Origin: Parasphingorhabdus marina DSM 22363
GTDB lineage: Bacteria > Pseudomonadota > Alphaproteobacteria > Sphingomonadales > Sphingomonadaceae
Direction: 5' to 3'
Length of the DNA stretch: 64,000 bases
Assembly (NCBI RefSeq): GCF_900128895.1
Contig: NZ_FSQW01000002.1
Span: 124,001-188,000 of the forward strand
Both the position numbers and the translations under genes were made by a program. Under the pieces are notes generated by a model. It had not been told where the DNA came from. It worked only from the letters and a program-made list of their open reading frames with translations, and did no database searches. Shown here one piece after another: positions 1 through 8,347 of the stretch (within the stretch, counting starts at the first letter, position 1; every line of letters begins with the position of its first letter).

Positions 1-134
1 TCTACCGCCGGATCATAGCTCGGTGCGCTGCTGCCCGAAAACCCGCCTCCGCCCCCTCCGGCTGCCATTGCCATGGGACTTGCCGAGAGCGCCAGCAGGG
101 CTGCTCCCATTATCGTACGGGACATTCGGGACAT
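1..134 (-). CDS. exported glycine-rich protein, 5' end only (possible TPR protein)
   Basis: Only the first 44 codons are present; the gene runs off the left edge. The ATG at 134 follows a strong GGAGGAA site (138-144). The protein begins with a positively charged start, a hydrophobic stretch and an AMA cleavage-type site near residue 24. A run of six glycines and a Ser/Tyr/Pro-rich segment follow, so export to the periplasm is well supported. Exported tetratricopeptide-repeat proteins of sphingomonads often begin like this, but no repeat lies inside the window, so that family call is inference. Confidence 0.6.
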   Translation of the reverse strand, partial: MSRMSRTIMGAALLALSASPMAMAAGGGGGGFSGSSAPSYDPAV

Positions 135-327
135 TGCTTCCTCCAGCTTGCTCTATGACTGTACCATTATTCGCGTTGAATACCGAAAGGTTACACCAAA
201 CTGCCGATTTTCTCCATTGGCAAAATTCCGTGGGTAAAGTGACGTTGCCAAACCGGAAAGCGGGACCGTCAATTTCGCAGCACATACTTGCAATTGCCGT
301 CTATCCCCGCCATTCGGCTGGGCCAGC

Positions 328-1287
328 ATGCGAACGATCCGCCTCATTCTCTCCGACAAATTCATCTGGCTGCTCACCATTGCGGTGACACTGGCCACTT
401 TTCTGCCGGTGAGCGGAGCCGCCGTTCCCTATGCAAACTTTGCAGTTTCCGCCGCGATTTTCTGGATTTTCCTGCTTCACGGTATCCGGCTGGAGCGAAA
501 AGAAGTTGTTGAGGGATTTCGGAACTGGCGCCTGCAGTCGACAATCTTCGGATTTGTTTTTGGCGCCATGACGGTAGCGGGCCTGGCATTGTCACTTGTT
601 CTCGATGGTCATATTACCTCGATGATTGCCATAGGATTTCTGTATCTGGGCTGCCTGCCTTCGACCGTCCAGTCTGCTGCCAGTTACACGTTAATTGCCA
701 AAGGCAATGTCGGGGCTTCGGTGGTTGCGGCAGCGGCGGTCAATCTGTCATCCATTGTTTTGACCCCGGTGCTCTTTGCATTGCTCGCGAGCAGTGTTGG
801 AATCATTATTACCGGTTCGTCATTTCTGAAGATCGTGACCATGCTGCTGCTGCCTTTTGCCATCGGACAGGCGATACAATCCCGGGCGCGGCCGTGGATT
901 TTGCGCCACAGGAATTTAACCGGCTGGGCAGACCGGCTCGCAATCAGCCTCGCTGTTTATGTGGCATTCTCGGGCGCAGTTGTTGGCGGGATATGGCAAC
1001 AGGTCAGCGGGAAGGAGCTGATCCTGGTCGGAGCGGCAACAGCGGCCTTGCTGACATTTGCCTTTGGCGGTGCCTGGAGCCTCGGAAAGTGGCTGGGTTT
1101 CGGGTCTGGTGACCGGAAGGCGCTGCTGTTCGGCGGTGCACAAAAAAGCATCGCCGTTGGTGCGCCACTGGCGGCCATATTGTTTCCGCCGGATGCCGCC
1201 GGGATGTTACTGGTCCCGCTGCTATTCTATCACCTCAGCAGCCTGACACTGTCCGCGCCGCTTGCCGTCCGGCTGGCCGAAGAATGA
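328..1287 (+). CDS. SBF-like / bile acid:sodium symporter family transporter
   Basis: A 319-residue inner-membrane protein made almost wholly of hydrophobic segments (about nine or ten). It resembles the YfeH/SBF-like branch of the bile acid:sodium symporter superfamily, whose members use ten-helix folds to move organic anions or metalloids with sodium. The segment with SxxQSAASYT (near residues 113-121) and the C-terminal GGAQKSIAVGAPLA segment match the conserved polar parts of that branch. The substrate cannot be read from the sequence. It is divergent from the partial exported gene at the left edge, with 193 bp between them, and convergent with the ABC permease downstream. Confidence 0.75.
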   Translation: MRTIRLILSDKFIWLLTIAVTLATFLPVSGAAVPYANFAVSAAIFWIFLLHGIRLERKEVVEGFRNWRLQSTIFGFVFGAMTVAGLALSLVLDGHITSMIAIGFLYLGCLPSTVQSAASYTLIAKGNVGASVVAAAAVNLSSIVLTPVLFALLASSVGIIITGSSFLKIVTMLLLPFAIGQAIQSRARPWILRHRNLTGWADRLAISLAVYVAFSGAVVGGIWQQVSGKELILVGAATAALLTFAFGGAWSLGKWLGFGSGDRKALLFGGAQKSIAVGAPLAAILFPPDAAGMLLVPLLFYHLSSLTLSAPLAVRLAEE

Positions 1288-1311
1288 CAAGCTGCTCCGG
1301 ACGTGCGCGGA

Positions 1312-3837
1312 CTAGAGTTCGCGCAGTGCTCTTGCCGGTTTTGCCGACAGGACAGGAATAGATCCGATCAGTCCGATGCCCAGTGTGACGACCGCGCCAA
1401 CAGCGAGGGTCGCCAAAACAATGTCCCAGTCCGGTTGCCAGGTAAATTCGAATATCTGGGTAATGACGAACCAGCCTGACAGGAGACCAAGCCCCAGGGC
1501 GACCAGCGACAGAAGAACTGCCAGAACCGCATATTCGATCGCCTGTGCGGTCAAAATCTGGCGGCGGGTCGCACCGAGCAGTTTCAGGATGACACTGTCA
1601 TAAATCCGCGACTGGCGTGAGGCCGCCACGGCTCCGACGAGCACTGCAATGCCCGAAAAGATGGCAATCGAAGCCGCCGAACCGATAGCGGTTGCCATCT
1701 GATCGAGGATCGTACCGATCTGTGAGGCGATTTCCTTGACCTTGACCATCGAAATGGATGGAAAGGCCTGCGGCAGACTACTCAGCAAACCGCTTTCGCG
1801 GGTTTCGTCGATCTGGATCGTCGCAGCGACATTATGGGGTGTATTGGCGAGGACGCTGGGCGGAAAGACCAGCACATAGTTGAACCCGAAATTTCTCCAG
1901 TTTACTTCACGCAAAGAGGCCACCGTCGACTGAATTTCCACGCCCAGCAGGCTGATGGTCAGGCTGTCACCGACGGAAAGTCCGAGCGCACCGGCCTGTT
2001 CCGCATCGACGGAAACCAGTGGCGGTCCATCATAGTCTTCCGGCCACCATTCACCCGCGACAATTTCGCTGCCTTCGGGGATTGTGGCGCTGTAAGTCAG
2101 TCCGCGATCGCCCCGGAGGACCCAGGCGCCTTCGGGTATCTGATCGAGTTCAGCCACGACCTGGCCACCATATTCCGTGATGATCCCCCGCAGTGTCGGT
2201 ACGATATTAATTTGAGCTTCGGGTGCGCGTTCGGTCACCTGTTCCTGGAATTCCGATGCCCGTTCAACCGGGATATCGAGAACGAAAAAGCTCGGCGCTT
2301 CGCGTGGCACGCTCAGACGGATTTCATTGGTCAGGCTGGTCTGGATGGCCGCCAGTGTCGCGAACAGCGTCAGGCCGAGTCCCAGCGCCACGACAAGCTG
2401 GCCGGTCTGGGCACCGGGGCGATGCAGATTGGTGAGCGCCAGTCTCAATAGCGGCTGTTTGGGACGCGGGGTCTTGCTGGCCAGCCACCGGATTGTGATT
2501 CCCAGAAGAGTGAGCAACAGCAGCACGCCCAGGGCGGCCACAATGAACCAGATCGAGAAAAGCGGTTCTCTCGTGCCCCCGACCGCCAGCAATATGATGG
2601 CCGCAATTGCCAGTCCCACGGCGAGCCAGGTGGGTCGGTCAAATTGTCGCCAGGGCTTGATCTCCCCCCGGAACAATCCGGCAGCCGGGATCAGTTTGGC
2701 GCGGGACAAAGGAGGCAAGGCAAAGATAATCGCAATCAGGAATCCATAGGCTGCGCTAATCGCGAGCGGCAGCGGATAGAGCGCGAAGTCCGGACGGATC
2801 GGCAACACGTCACCGGCCACCTGAATGATCAGCAAGGGAACAATAGCACCGACGACCAGACCCGCCACGATTGCAACGAATGCGATCGCAAAGATCTGCA
2901 ACATGTAGATGCGAAAAATCATGCCGCTATCAGCACCGAGGATTTTCAGCGTGGCGATCGCGCCCTGTTTCCCCCGGAGATAGGAGGCAACGCCATTGCC
3001 GACACCAATTCCGGCAATAACCAGCGACGCCAGGCCAACCAGCGTCAGGAATTGCCCCATCCGTTCAATAAACCGCCGTGTGCTGGGTGCGCCGTTATCC
3101 CGGGTTTTGACTTCCCAGGCAGCGTTCTTGAACTGCGCTTCCAGTGTGTCGGCCAGCTCCGAAGGGTCTGTTTCCGGCGGCAGTTTCAACCGGTACTTGC
3201 CTTCAAAAAGGCTGCCTGGCTGGATGAGGTTGGTACTGCGCAATCCTTCCAGTGACGTGATCGCCACCGGCCCAAGAGAGAGACCCTCGCTCAGCCGGTC
3301 CGGCTCGTCACCGATGACTCCCGCAATGGAAAATGCTGCCTCTCCGAATTCGATATTATCTCCCACAGAAAGAGACAGTCGCTGCATTAGCGCCGGTGTC
3401 ACGTAGATTTCGTCCGCACCAAGCGGTGGCGCCGCTCTGCCATCCGCCAGAGTGAACGTGCCGTATAGGGGGTAGGGTGCGTCCACGCCTTTCAGTTCGA
3501 CCAGCTGGGTATCGCTGCCATCCGGCAGCCGGGCCATGGCCTGCATGCGCAATGTTTCGGAAAGCTCTCCGGCAGATCGGAGCGTCTCCAGTTCGGTCGG
3601 GCTGGCTTCTCGCTGGGCGATGGAAATCTCCAGATCTCCACCCAGAATGGCCTGACCGCGATTGGCGAGTTCCTCGGTTATGGAGTTGGTCAGACTACCA
3701 ATGGCGGCCAGCGTTGCGACCCCGAGGAAAAGGCAGGTGATCAGCAGGCGCAGGCCGACAAAACGACCCCGCAGGTCCCGGCGCGCTATGGTCCAGGCTT
3801 TGCCCCAGCCGCTGTTTTCGGGTGACTGCCTGCTCAT
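1312..3837 (-). CDS. ybbP: ABC transporter permease, YbbP/FtsX-like family
   Basis: An 841-residue permease with a short cytoplasmic start, one membrane segment near residue 30, a large periplasmic domain (about 50-250), a three-helix FtsX block (about 265-400), another helix cluster (405-460), a second periplasmic domain and a final three-helix block (about 700-835). This duplicated MacB/FtsX-like plan and the length match YbbP. It acts with the ATPase encoded immediately upstream; the two genes overlap by 4 bases (3834-3837). Such systems usually do mechanotransmission or lipoprotein/lysophospholipid handling in the periplasm rather than classical solute import. The neighbouring esterase is a conserved partner in many genomes. 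Confidence 0.85.
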   Translation of the reverse strand: MSRQSPENSGWGKAWTIARRDLRGRFVGLRLLITCLFLGVATLAAIGSLTNSITEELANRGQAILGGDLEISIAQREASPTELETLRSAGELSETLRMQAMARLPDGSDTQLVELKGVDAPYPLYGTFTLADGRAAPPLGADEIYVTPALMQRLSLSVGDNIEFGEAAFSIAGVIGDEPDRLSEGLSLGPVAITSLEGLRSTNLIQPGSLFEGKYRLKLPPETDPSELADTLEAQFKNAAWEVKTRDNGAPSTRRFIERMGQFLTLVGLASLVIAGIGVGNGVASYLRGKQGAIATLKILGADSGMIFRIYMLQIFAIAFVAIVAGLVVGAIVPLLIIQVAGDVLPIRPDFALYPLPLAISAAYGFLIAIIFALPPLSRAKLIPAAGLFRGEIKPWRQFDRPTWLAVGLAIAAIILLAVGGTREPLFSIWFIVAALGVLLLLTLLGITIRWLASKTPRPKQPLLRLALTNLHRPGAQTGQLVVALGLGLTLFATLAAIQTSLTNEIRLSVPREAPSFFVLDIPVERASEFQEQVTERAPEAQINIVPTLRGIITEYGGQVVAELDQIPEGAWVLRGDRGLTYSATIPEGSEIVAGEWWPEDYDGPPLVSVDAEQAGALGLSVGDSLTISLLGVEIQSTVASLREVNWRNFGFNYVLVFPPSVLANTPHNVAATIQIDETRESGLLSSLPQAFPSISMVKVKEIASQIGTILDQMATAIGSAASIAIFSGIAVLVGAVAASRQSRIYDSVILKLLGATRRQILTAQAIEYAVLAVLLSLVALGLGLLSGWFVITQIFEFTWQPDWDIVLATLAVGAVVTLGIGLIGSIPVLSAKPARALREL

Positions 3838-4559
3838 GCAGCGCTGTCTTTCTCGATCATGCCATCGCGAAGTTCGATGATGCGGTCACATCTTTTGGCG
3901 AGATCCGGATCATGGGTGATGATGAGTAATGTCGCCTGTGTTGCCTGCTGTCGTTCAAACAGAAGTTCGATAATTTTTTCGCCGGTCGCGCCATCCAGAT
4001 TGCCGGTGGGTTCATCTGCGAAGATGATCCGCGGACGTGACGCCATGGCTCTCGCGATCGCGACCCTCTGTTGTTCGCCACCGGAAAGCTGGGTCGGGTA
4101 ATGGCCAAGGCGGTCTCCAAGACCGACCGCGGCAAGCTCTTCTGCTGCAATCGTGAACGGATCACCCTGACTGTCCAGCTCCAGAGGAACGGCGACATTT
4201 TCCAGCGCCGTCATGGTGGGCAACAGATGGAAAGCCTGCAGGACAATACCGACGCGACCCCGCCGGGCTATCGCCAGCTCGTCTTCGTTCATGCGCCCAA
4301 AATCGGCACCGGCAATATGAACTTCGCCACTTGTAGCACGCTCGAGTCCGGAAAGTATCGCCATTAGGGAAGACTTGCCCGAGCCGGAAGGCCCCAGCAG
4401 CGCGACGGTTTTTCCTGTCTCGATGGCAAGATTGATCCCGCCGAGAATATCCACCCGGGCTTCGCCTTCTCCCAAAGAAAGGGTGACATTATTCGCCTGG
4501 ATCGCAATATGGGAATCAGTTTCTGGGGCGTCGCTGGTTGCGGCGTATGTTTGGGCCAT
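3834..4559 (-). CDS. ybbA: ABC transporter ATP-binding protein, YbbA/LolD type
   Basis: A 241-residue ATPase. The Walker A motif GPSGSGKS is at residues 56-63, the signature LSGGEQQRVAIARA is near 157, and Walker B FADEPTGNLD follows. The GNLD ending is typical of the MacB/LolD/YbbA group. It powers the YbbP-like permease, whose start overlaps its stop. The start at 4559 faces the esterase start at 4578, so the two divergent transcription units share only 18 bp between start codons and their promoters must lie inside each other's coding ends. Confidence 0.9.
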   Translation of the reverse strand: MAQTYAATSDAPETDSHIAIQANNVTLSLGEGEARVDILGGINLAIETGKTVALLGPSGSGKSSLMAILSGLERATSGEVHIAGADFGRMNEDELAIARRGRVGIVLQAFHLLPTMTALENVAVPLELDSQGDPFTIAAEELAAVGLGDRLGHYPTQLSGGEQQRVAIARAMASRPRIIFADEPTGNLDGATGEKIIELLFERQQATQATLLIITHDPDLAKRCDRIIELRDGMIEKDSAA

Positions 4560-4577
4560 GACGGGAAAGGGTATCCG

Positions 4578-5300
4578 ATGTTAAGAACGTTAGTGTCATA
4601 TGGGTTGTGTATTGCGCTTCTTCAACTTTTGATTGCATGCGGCGCGGCAAGCGATGATGCCGCTACTTCCGAACAGTCCGGATCTGTAGAAAACGGAACA
4701 GATACGGCAGAAATCGTCGAAGCGGATCTGCTGGTCGTTGCCTTTGGTGACAGCCTATATGCTGGCTATGGCCTGGACCAGAATGAGGGCTTTGCCCCGG
4801 AGCTCGAAAGAGCGCTGCAAACCGCAGGGAAAGATGTTCGCGTACATAATGCCGGTGTTTCCGGCGATACAACGGCAGCCGGTCTGCGCCGCATCGATTT
4901 CGTCCTCGACAGTCTGCCCAGAAAACCTGACCTGTTCATTCTGGGTCTGGGCGGCAATGATGTATTGCGGGGGCTGAAACCTTCCGAAACCCGGGCAAAT
5001 ATGGAGGCCATGGTCAAAAAGCTGAAGGATCGGGATATCCCGATTATGTTGACGGGGATGCTGGCGCCGCCAAATCTCGGCAAGGAGTTTAGCGACGAGT
5101 TCAATATCGTGTTTCCGGCAATGGCACAGAAATATGACACGGCGCTCTATCCCTTCTTTATGGACGGGCTGGTTGGGAAGGCCGATTTATTGCTCGATGA
5201 CGGCCTGCATCCCAGCGCGGCGGGCATTGACCTGATCGTCGAAAAGATCACGCCGACAGTATTGTCAGCCCTGCCTGGGGACGAAGCGGCGGGCGGATAA
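4578..5300 (+). CDS. tesA: arylesterase / TesA-type SGNH hydrolase, lipoprotein
   Basis: A 240-residue GDSL hydrolase. Block I (AFGDSLYAG) gives nucleophile Ser59, GGND supplies the block III Gly/Asn, and DGLHPS near the C terminus gives the catalytic Asp/His pair. The ATG at 4578 is preferred over the longer frame because it gives a clean lipoprotein signal ending LLIAC (Cys21), so the enzyme is probably anchored in a membrane facing the periplasm. Family members cleave acyl esters, thioesters and lysophospholipids. The divergent arrangement with ybbA-ybbP matches the order in enterobacteria and many proteobacteria. Confidence 0.88.
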   Translation: MLRTLVSYGLCIALLQLLIACGAASDDAATSEQSGSVENGTDTAEIVEADLLVVAFGDSLYAGYGLDQNEGFAPELERALQTAGKDVRVHNAGVSGDTTAAGLRRIDFVLDSLPRKPDLFILGLGGNDVLRGLKPSETRANMEAMVKKLKDRDIPIMLTGMLAPPNLGKEFSDEFNIVFPAMAQKYDTALYPFFMDGLVGKADLLLDDGLHPSAAGIDLIVEKITPTVLSALPGDEAAGG

Positions 5301-5304
5301 CATG

Positions 5305-5329
5305 GCTGGAACAACTGGACGCTTGTTCG
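5305..5329. repeat. 25-bp repeated motif, copy 1 (intergenic)
   Basis: A 25-bp sequence containing CTGGACGCTTGTT (5315-5327) begins 5 bases past the esterase stop. Two more copies occur at 46615-46639 and 61862-61886. This copy and the recN copy match at 23 of 25 positions. It can form a hairpin with arms GAACAA and TTGTTC around CTGGACGC. Confidence 0.5.
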
Positions 5330-5344
5330 GCTCCCTTGCCTTAA

Positions 5345-5366
5345 CTGTATTATTATTGTAATACAG
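5345..5366. promoter_or_regulatory. dyad upstream of telA-like gene, candidate operator
   Basis: A perfect inverted repeat, CTGTATTA, six bases, TAATACAG, lies about 87 bp before the telA-like start in an AT-rich patch. Its size suits a dimeric regulator. No cognate regulator gene is adjacent, so function is inference. Confidence 0.4.
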
Positions 5367-5452
5367 CTGTTGAAGCGCTTGAAAAACGCGGCATTTATAT
5401 CCATTTGTGCTATGATGCTGCATGAGAGACAGCGATATGGAGAATTGACCTG

Positions 5453-6658
5453 ATGGCCACCGAAACAAAGACCGCAACTGAAGATCTGACCCTTACCCCG
5501 CCTGATCCGGTGGTTGCGGTAGAACCGACCAAGGCCGCAGGGCTTGTGCCTGTTGGAGACGAGATCAAATCCAAGCTCGAGGAAAAGGTCGACGGGTTCA
5601 TTGAGGATCTGATCGCGCAGGACGAGAACAGCCCGGAATTCGGCAAAAAAGTTGACCAGATTACCAATATGGGTCGCAAGGAAATTGCCGAAGCGGCCGG
5701 CCAGTCCAATCGCTTCCTTGATCGCCCCATCCGGTCGATGGACGAGGAAAGTGGTATCGGTGCCGATCTGGCGGAATTGCGCCGGACGGTGGAAGATCTT
5801 GACCCCGGCAAACGTGGCGATCTGACAACAAAAAGAAAGTTGTTCGGGATCATTCCTTTCGGCAACAAGCTGCGCAACTATTTTGATGGCTACAAAAGCG
5901 CCCAGGGCCATATCGGGTCCATCCTCGATCGCTTGCGCTCGGGCAAGGATGAGCTGCTCATGGATAATGCAGCGATCGATGTGGAGCGCAAGAATCTGTG
6001 GGCGGCAATGGGACGTCTGGAACAGATGATTCACGTGTCCCAGACGATGGACCAGCGCCTGGAAGACAAGGCTGCCGAACTCGACGCAACAGATCCGGCA
6101 AAAGCCAAGGCCTTGCGCGAAAGTGCGCTGTTTTACGTGCGCCAGCGGACCCAGGACCTGATGACCCAAATGGCCGTGACGGTGCAGGGCTACCTCGCGC
6201 TGGATCTGGTCAAGAAGAACAATGTCGAACTGGTGAAAGGCGTCGACCGGGCAAGCACGACGACTGTGGGTGCCCTTCGGACCGGTGTGACCGTTGCCCA
6301 GGCGCTGACCAACCAGAAACTGGTGCTGGATCAGATCACGGCTCTCAATACCACGACAGCAGGGGTAATCGACTCCACCAGCGAGATGCTGAAGAACCAG
6401 ACTGGCCAGATTCACGAGCAGGCCGCGTCTTCAACCATCCCGCTCGAGACGCTGCAACGCGCGTTCCAGAATGTTTATGACACGATGGACAATATCGACA
6501 CGTTCAAGATCAAGGCCCTCGAAAACATGAAAACAACCGTGAATTCGCTGTCCGGTGAGATCGAAAAGTCCAAAGGCTATATCGCCCGGTCAGAAGGTCA
6601 GGCCAAGGCCCAGCTCGAAGCTCCGGCCGACAATCCACTGAGTGCACTGGAGGAATAA
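5453..6658 (+). CDS. TelA/KlaA family protein (toxic anion resistance family)
   Basis: A 401-residue, largely helical, cytoplasmic protein of the TelA family, linked historically to tellurite resistance and in Firmicutes to cell-envelope stress. Family-typical stretches include the RRxxEDLDPGKR region (about 106-116), the KLFGIIPFGNKLRNYF motif, and the long helical tail through LVKKNNVELVKGVDRA. The start at 5453 has a GGAG ribosome site. The next gene begins three bases after its stop and encodes a membrane protein, so the two are probably one operon. The actual ligand or stress is unknown. Confidence 0.85.
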   Translation: MATETKTATEDLTLTPPDPVVAVEPTKAAGLVPVGDEIKSKLEEKVDGFIEDLIAQDENSPEFGKKVDQITNMGRKEIAEAAGQSNRFLDRPIRSMDEESGIGADLAELRRTVEDLDPGKRGDLTTKRKLFGIIPFGNKLRNYFDGYKSAQGHIGSILDRLRSGKDELLMDNAAIDVERKNLWAAMGRLEQMIHVSQTMDQRLEDKAAELDATDPAKAKALRESALFYVRQRTQDLMTQMAVTVQGYLALDLVKKNNVELVKGVDRASTTTVGALRTGVTVAQALTNQKLVLDQITALNTTTAGVIDSTSEMLKNQTGQIHEQAASSTIPLETLQRAFQNVYDTMDNIDTFKIKALENMKTTVNSLSGEIEKSKGYIARSEGQAKAQLEAPADNPLSALEE

Positions 6659-6661
6659 CCT

Positions 6662-7384
6662 GTGGCGATTGGCGAAACATCGGACCAGATCATGGCCAGT
6701 GCCAATCGCGCACTGAAGGATTCCCAATTCCGGCGATCAATCGGGCACAAATCCCATCAAATGAAGCGTGGACATTTTTTCAAGAAACTGGGCCGTGCGG
6801 CGCTGATAACGGCCGGCGTTCTGGTTGGTGCGAGCATTGTCGGCGGAATTTTGAACGGTATCGGTTTTTGGGGCGTGATGATCTCCGCCGGGCTGATTGC
6901 CGGAGGAATCTGGGCGGCGATGAAATTTCCGAAGATGAAGATCCCGACGCCGGAATCGCTGGTGCAATCGGATCTCAAGTCCCTGGCCGGAAAAACCGAG
7001 ATCTGGCTGGAGGCGCAACGTCCGGCTCTACCAAAACCTGCGATCAAGATCGTCAATAATATCGGCACCCAGCTCGACATGCTGTCACCGCAATTGCAGA
7101 AACTCAATGAGGGTGATGCCGCCGCTTACGAAATCCGCAAGCTGATGGGTGAGCATCTGCCCGAACTGATATCTGGCTATCGCGCCATTCCGGAATCGAT
7201 GCGCAATCAGGACAATGATCACGGAAAGACTCCCGACGAGCAACTGATTGGCGGGCTCAGCCTGATCGAGAAGGAAATTGCCGGGGTTACCCAGCAAATT
7301 GCCAAAGGCGATATCGACAATCTCTCCATCCGCGGACGCTATCTTGAGCTCAAATATGACAAGAGTGCCGAAGCCGAGACTTGA
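6662..7384 (+). CDS. membrane protein paired with TelA-like protein (XpaC-like position)
   Basis: A 240-residue protein starting with GTG at 6662, three bases after the TelA-like stop. A basic N-terminal region (1-40) is followed by two closely spaced hydrophobic helices (about 44-88), then a soluble helical tail of about 145 residues. In many bacteria TelA is encoded next to a membrane protein of the XpaC family with a comparable plan: N-terminal helices and a cytoplasmic helical domain. I propose an XpaC-like role from context and topology; I do not see enough sequence identity to assign the family. Confidence 0.6.
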   Translation: MAIGETSDQIMASANRALKDSQFRRSIGHKSHQMKRGHFFKKLGRAALITAGVLVGASIVGGILNGIGFWGVMISAGLIAGGIWAAMKFPKMKIPTPESLVQSDLKSLAGKTEIWLEAQRPALPKPAIKIVNNIGTQLDMLSPQLQKLNEGDAAAYEIRKLMGEHLPELISGYRAIPESMRNQDNDHGKTPDEQLIGGLSLIEKEIAGVTQQIAKGDIDNLSIRGRYLELKYDKSAEAET

Positions 7385-7522
7385 ACCTGGTCTTGACCGG
7401 CATGGCCATCATCAGAATGTGATGGCGTTGCAAGCCCTTTAAATCGCGCTGCTCTGAAGCTCGTTCCGCTGGGACGCGAGGCAAATCACTCGTGGACAAG
7501 TATCGCCAGCTGTGAAAGGGGC

Positions 7523-7536
7523 TTGAATCGATTCAA
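7523..7536. promoter_or_regulatory. 14-bp perfect palindrome, candidate operator
   Basis: TTGAATCGATTCAA is a perfect palindrome ending 34 bp before the start codon of the RhlG-like reductase. Its size and position suit a TetR/MarR-type repressor site. No regulator is encoded beside it. Confidence 0.4.
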
Positions 7537-7570
7537 GTGAATTCCAGAGACAAAAAAGAAGAGGACGATC

Positions 7571-8347
7571 ATGAAGGCACTATTTGATGTAAGCGGCAAG
7601 GTTGCAGTGGTAACCGGCGGATCCAGCGGGATCGGGGCGATGATGGCTCGCGGCCTGCTGGAAAACGGCGCCCGTGTCTACATTACCGCGCGCAAGGTGG
7701 AACGGCTTGAGGCCATGGCGGAAGAACTGTCGCAATATGGCGAATGCATCGCCATCCCGGCCGACATGTCTAGCGTGGATGCCATTGAAGAGCTGGTTTC
7801 CGCTATCAGTGCCAAGGAAGACCATGTCGATATCCTGATCAACAATGCCGGAGCCAACTGGGCCGCGCCGATCGAGACTTTTCCGGAAGGCGGCTGGGAC
7901 AAGGTGATGGATATCAATATCAAATCGATCTTTTTCGCGACCCAGAAATTCCTGCCGCTGCTGAAAGCGGCGGGAGATGCCGAAGATCCGGCCCGGGTAA
8001 TCAACATTGCCTCGATCAACGGGATCCGCAATTCGGGCATGCCGACCTATGCCTATTCCGCGAGCAAATCCGGCGTCATTCACCTGACCGAGCATCTGGC
8101 TACGGACCTGTCGCCGTACTACATCAACGTCAATGCCATCGCGCCGGGTCTGTTTCCGAGCAACATGACGAAGCAGATTGTCGAGAATGAAGAAATGACC
8201 AAGATGGCGATTTCGCAAATTCCGCGGGGCAGGGCCGGGACACCGGAAGATATTGCCGGAACCGCGCTCTACCTCTCGTCCCGGGCCTCGGCCTGGGTTG
8301 TCGGGCATACGATTGTCCTGGATGGCGGGATGATTTCGAGGCCCTGA
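7571..8347 (+). CDS. SDR family oxidoreductase, RhlG-like
   Basis: A 258-residue classical short-chain dehydrogenase. The NADP site TGGSSGIG is at residues 15-22, NNAG near 93, catalytic Ser in NIASINGI, and Tyr/Lys in YAYSASK. Stretches such as IPADMSS, GGWDKVM and NVNAIAPGLFPSNMT resemble Pseudomonas RhlG, a beta-ketoacyl reductase-like enzyme. Exact substrate is unknown; a 3-ketoacyl or similar ketone is likely. A ribosome site (GAGGA) precedes the ATG. Its stop at 8345-8347 directly abuts the stop of the convergent flavoenzyme. Confidence 0.82.
   Translation: MKALFDVSGKVAVVTGGSSGIGAMMARGLLENGARVYITARKVERLEAMAEELSQYGECIAIPADMSSVDAIEELVSAISAKEDHVDILINNAGANWAAPIETFPEGGWDKVMDINIKSIFFATQKFLPLLKAAGDAEDPARVINIASINGIRNSGMPTYAYSASKSGVIHLTEHLATDLSPYYINVNAIAPGLFPSNMTKQIVENEEMTKMAISQIPRGRAGTPEDIAGTALYLSSRASAWVVGHTIVLDGGMISRP

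Noticed and set aside
5147-6415. 422-codon open frame opposite the telA-like gene
   Set aside because: Antisense shadow; the TelA family protein is on the plus strand.
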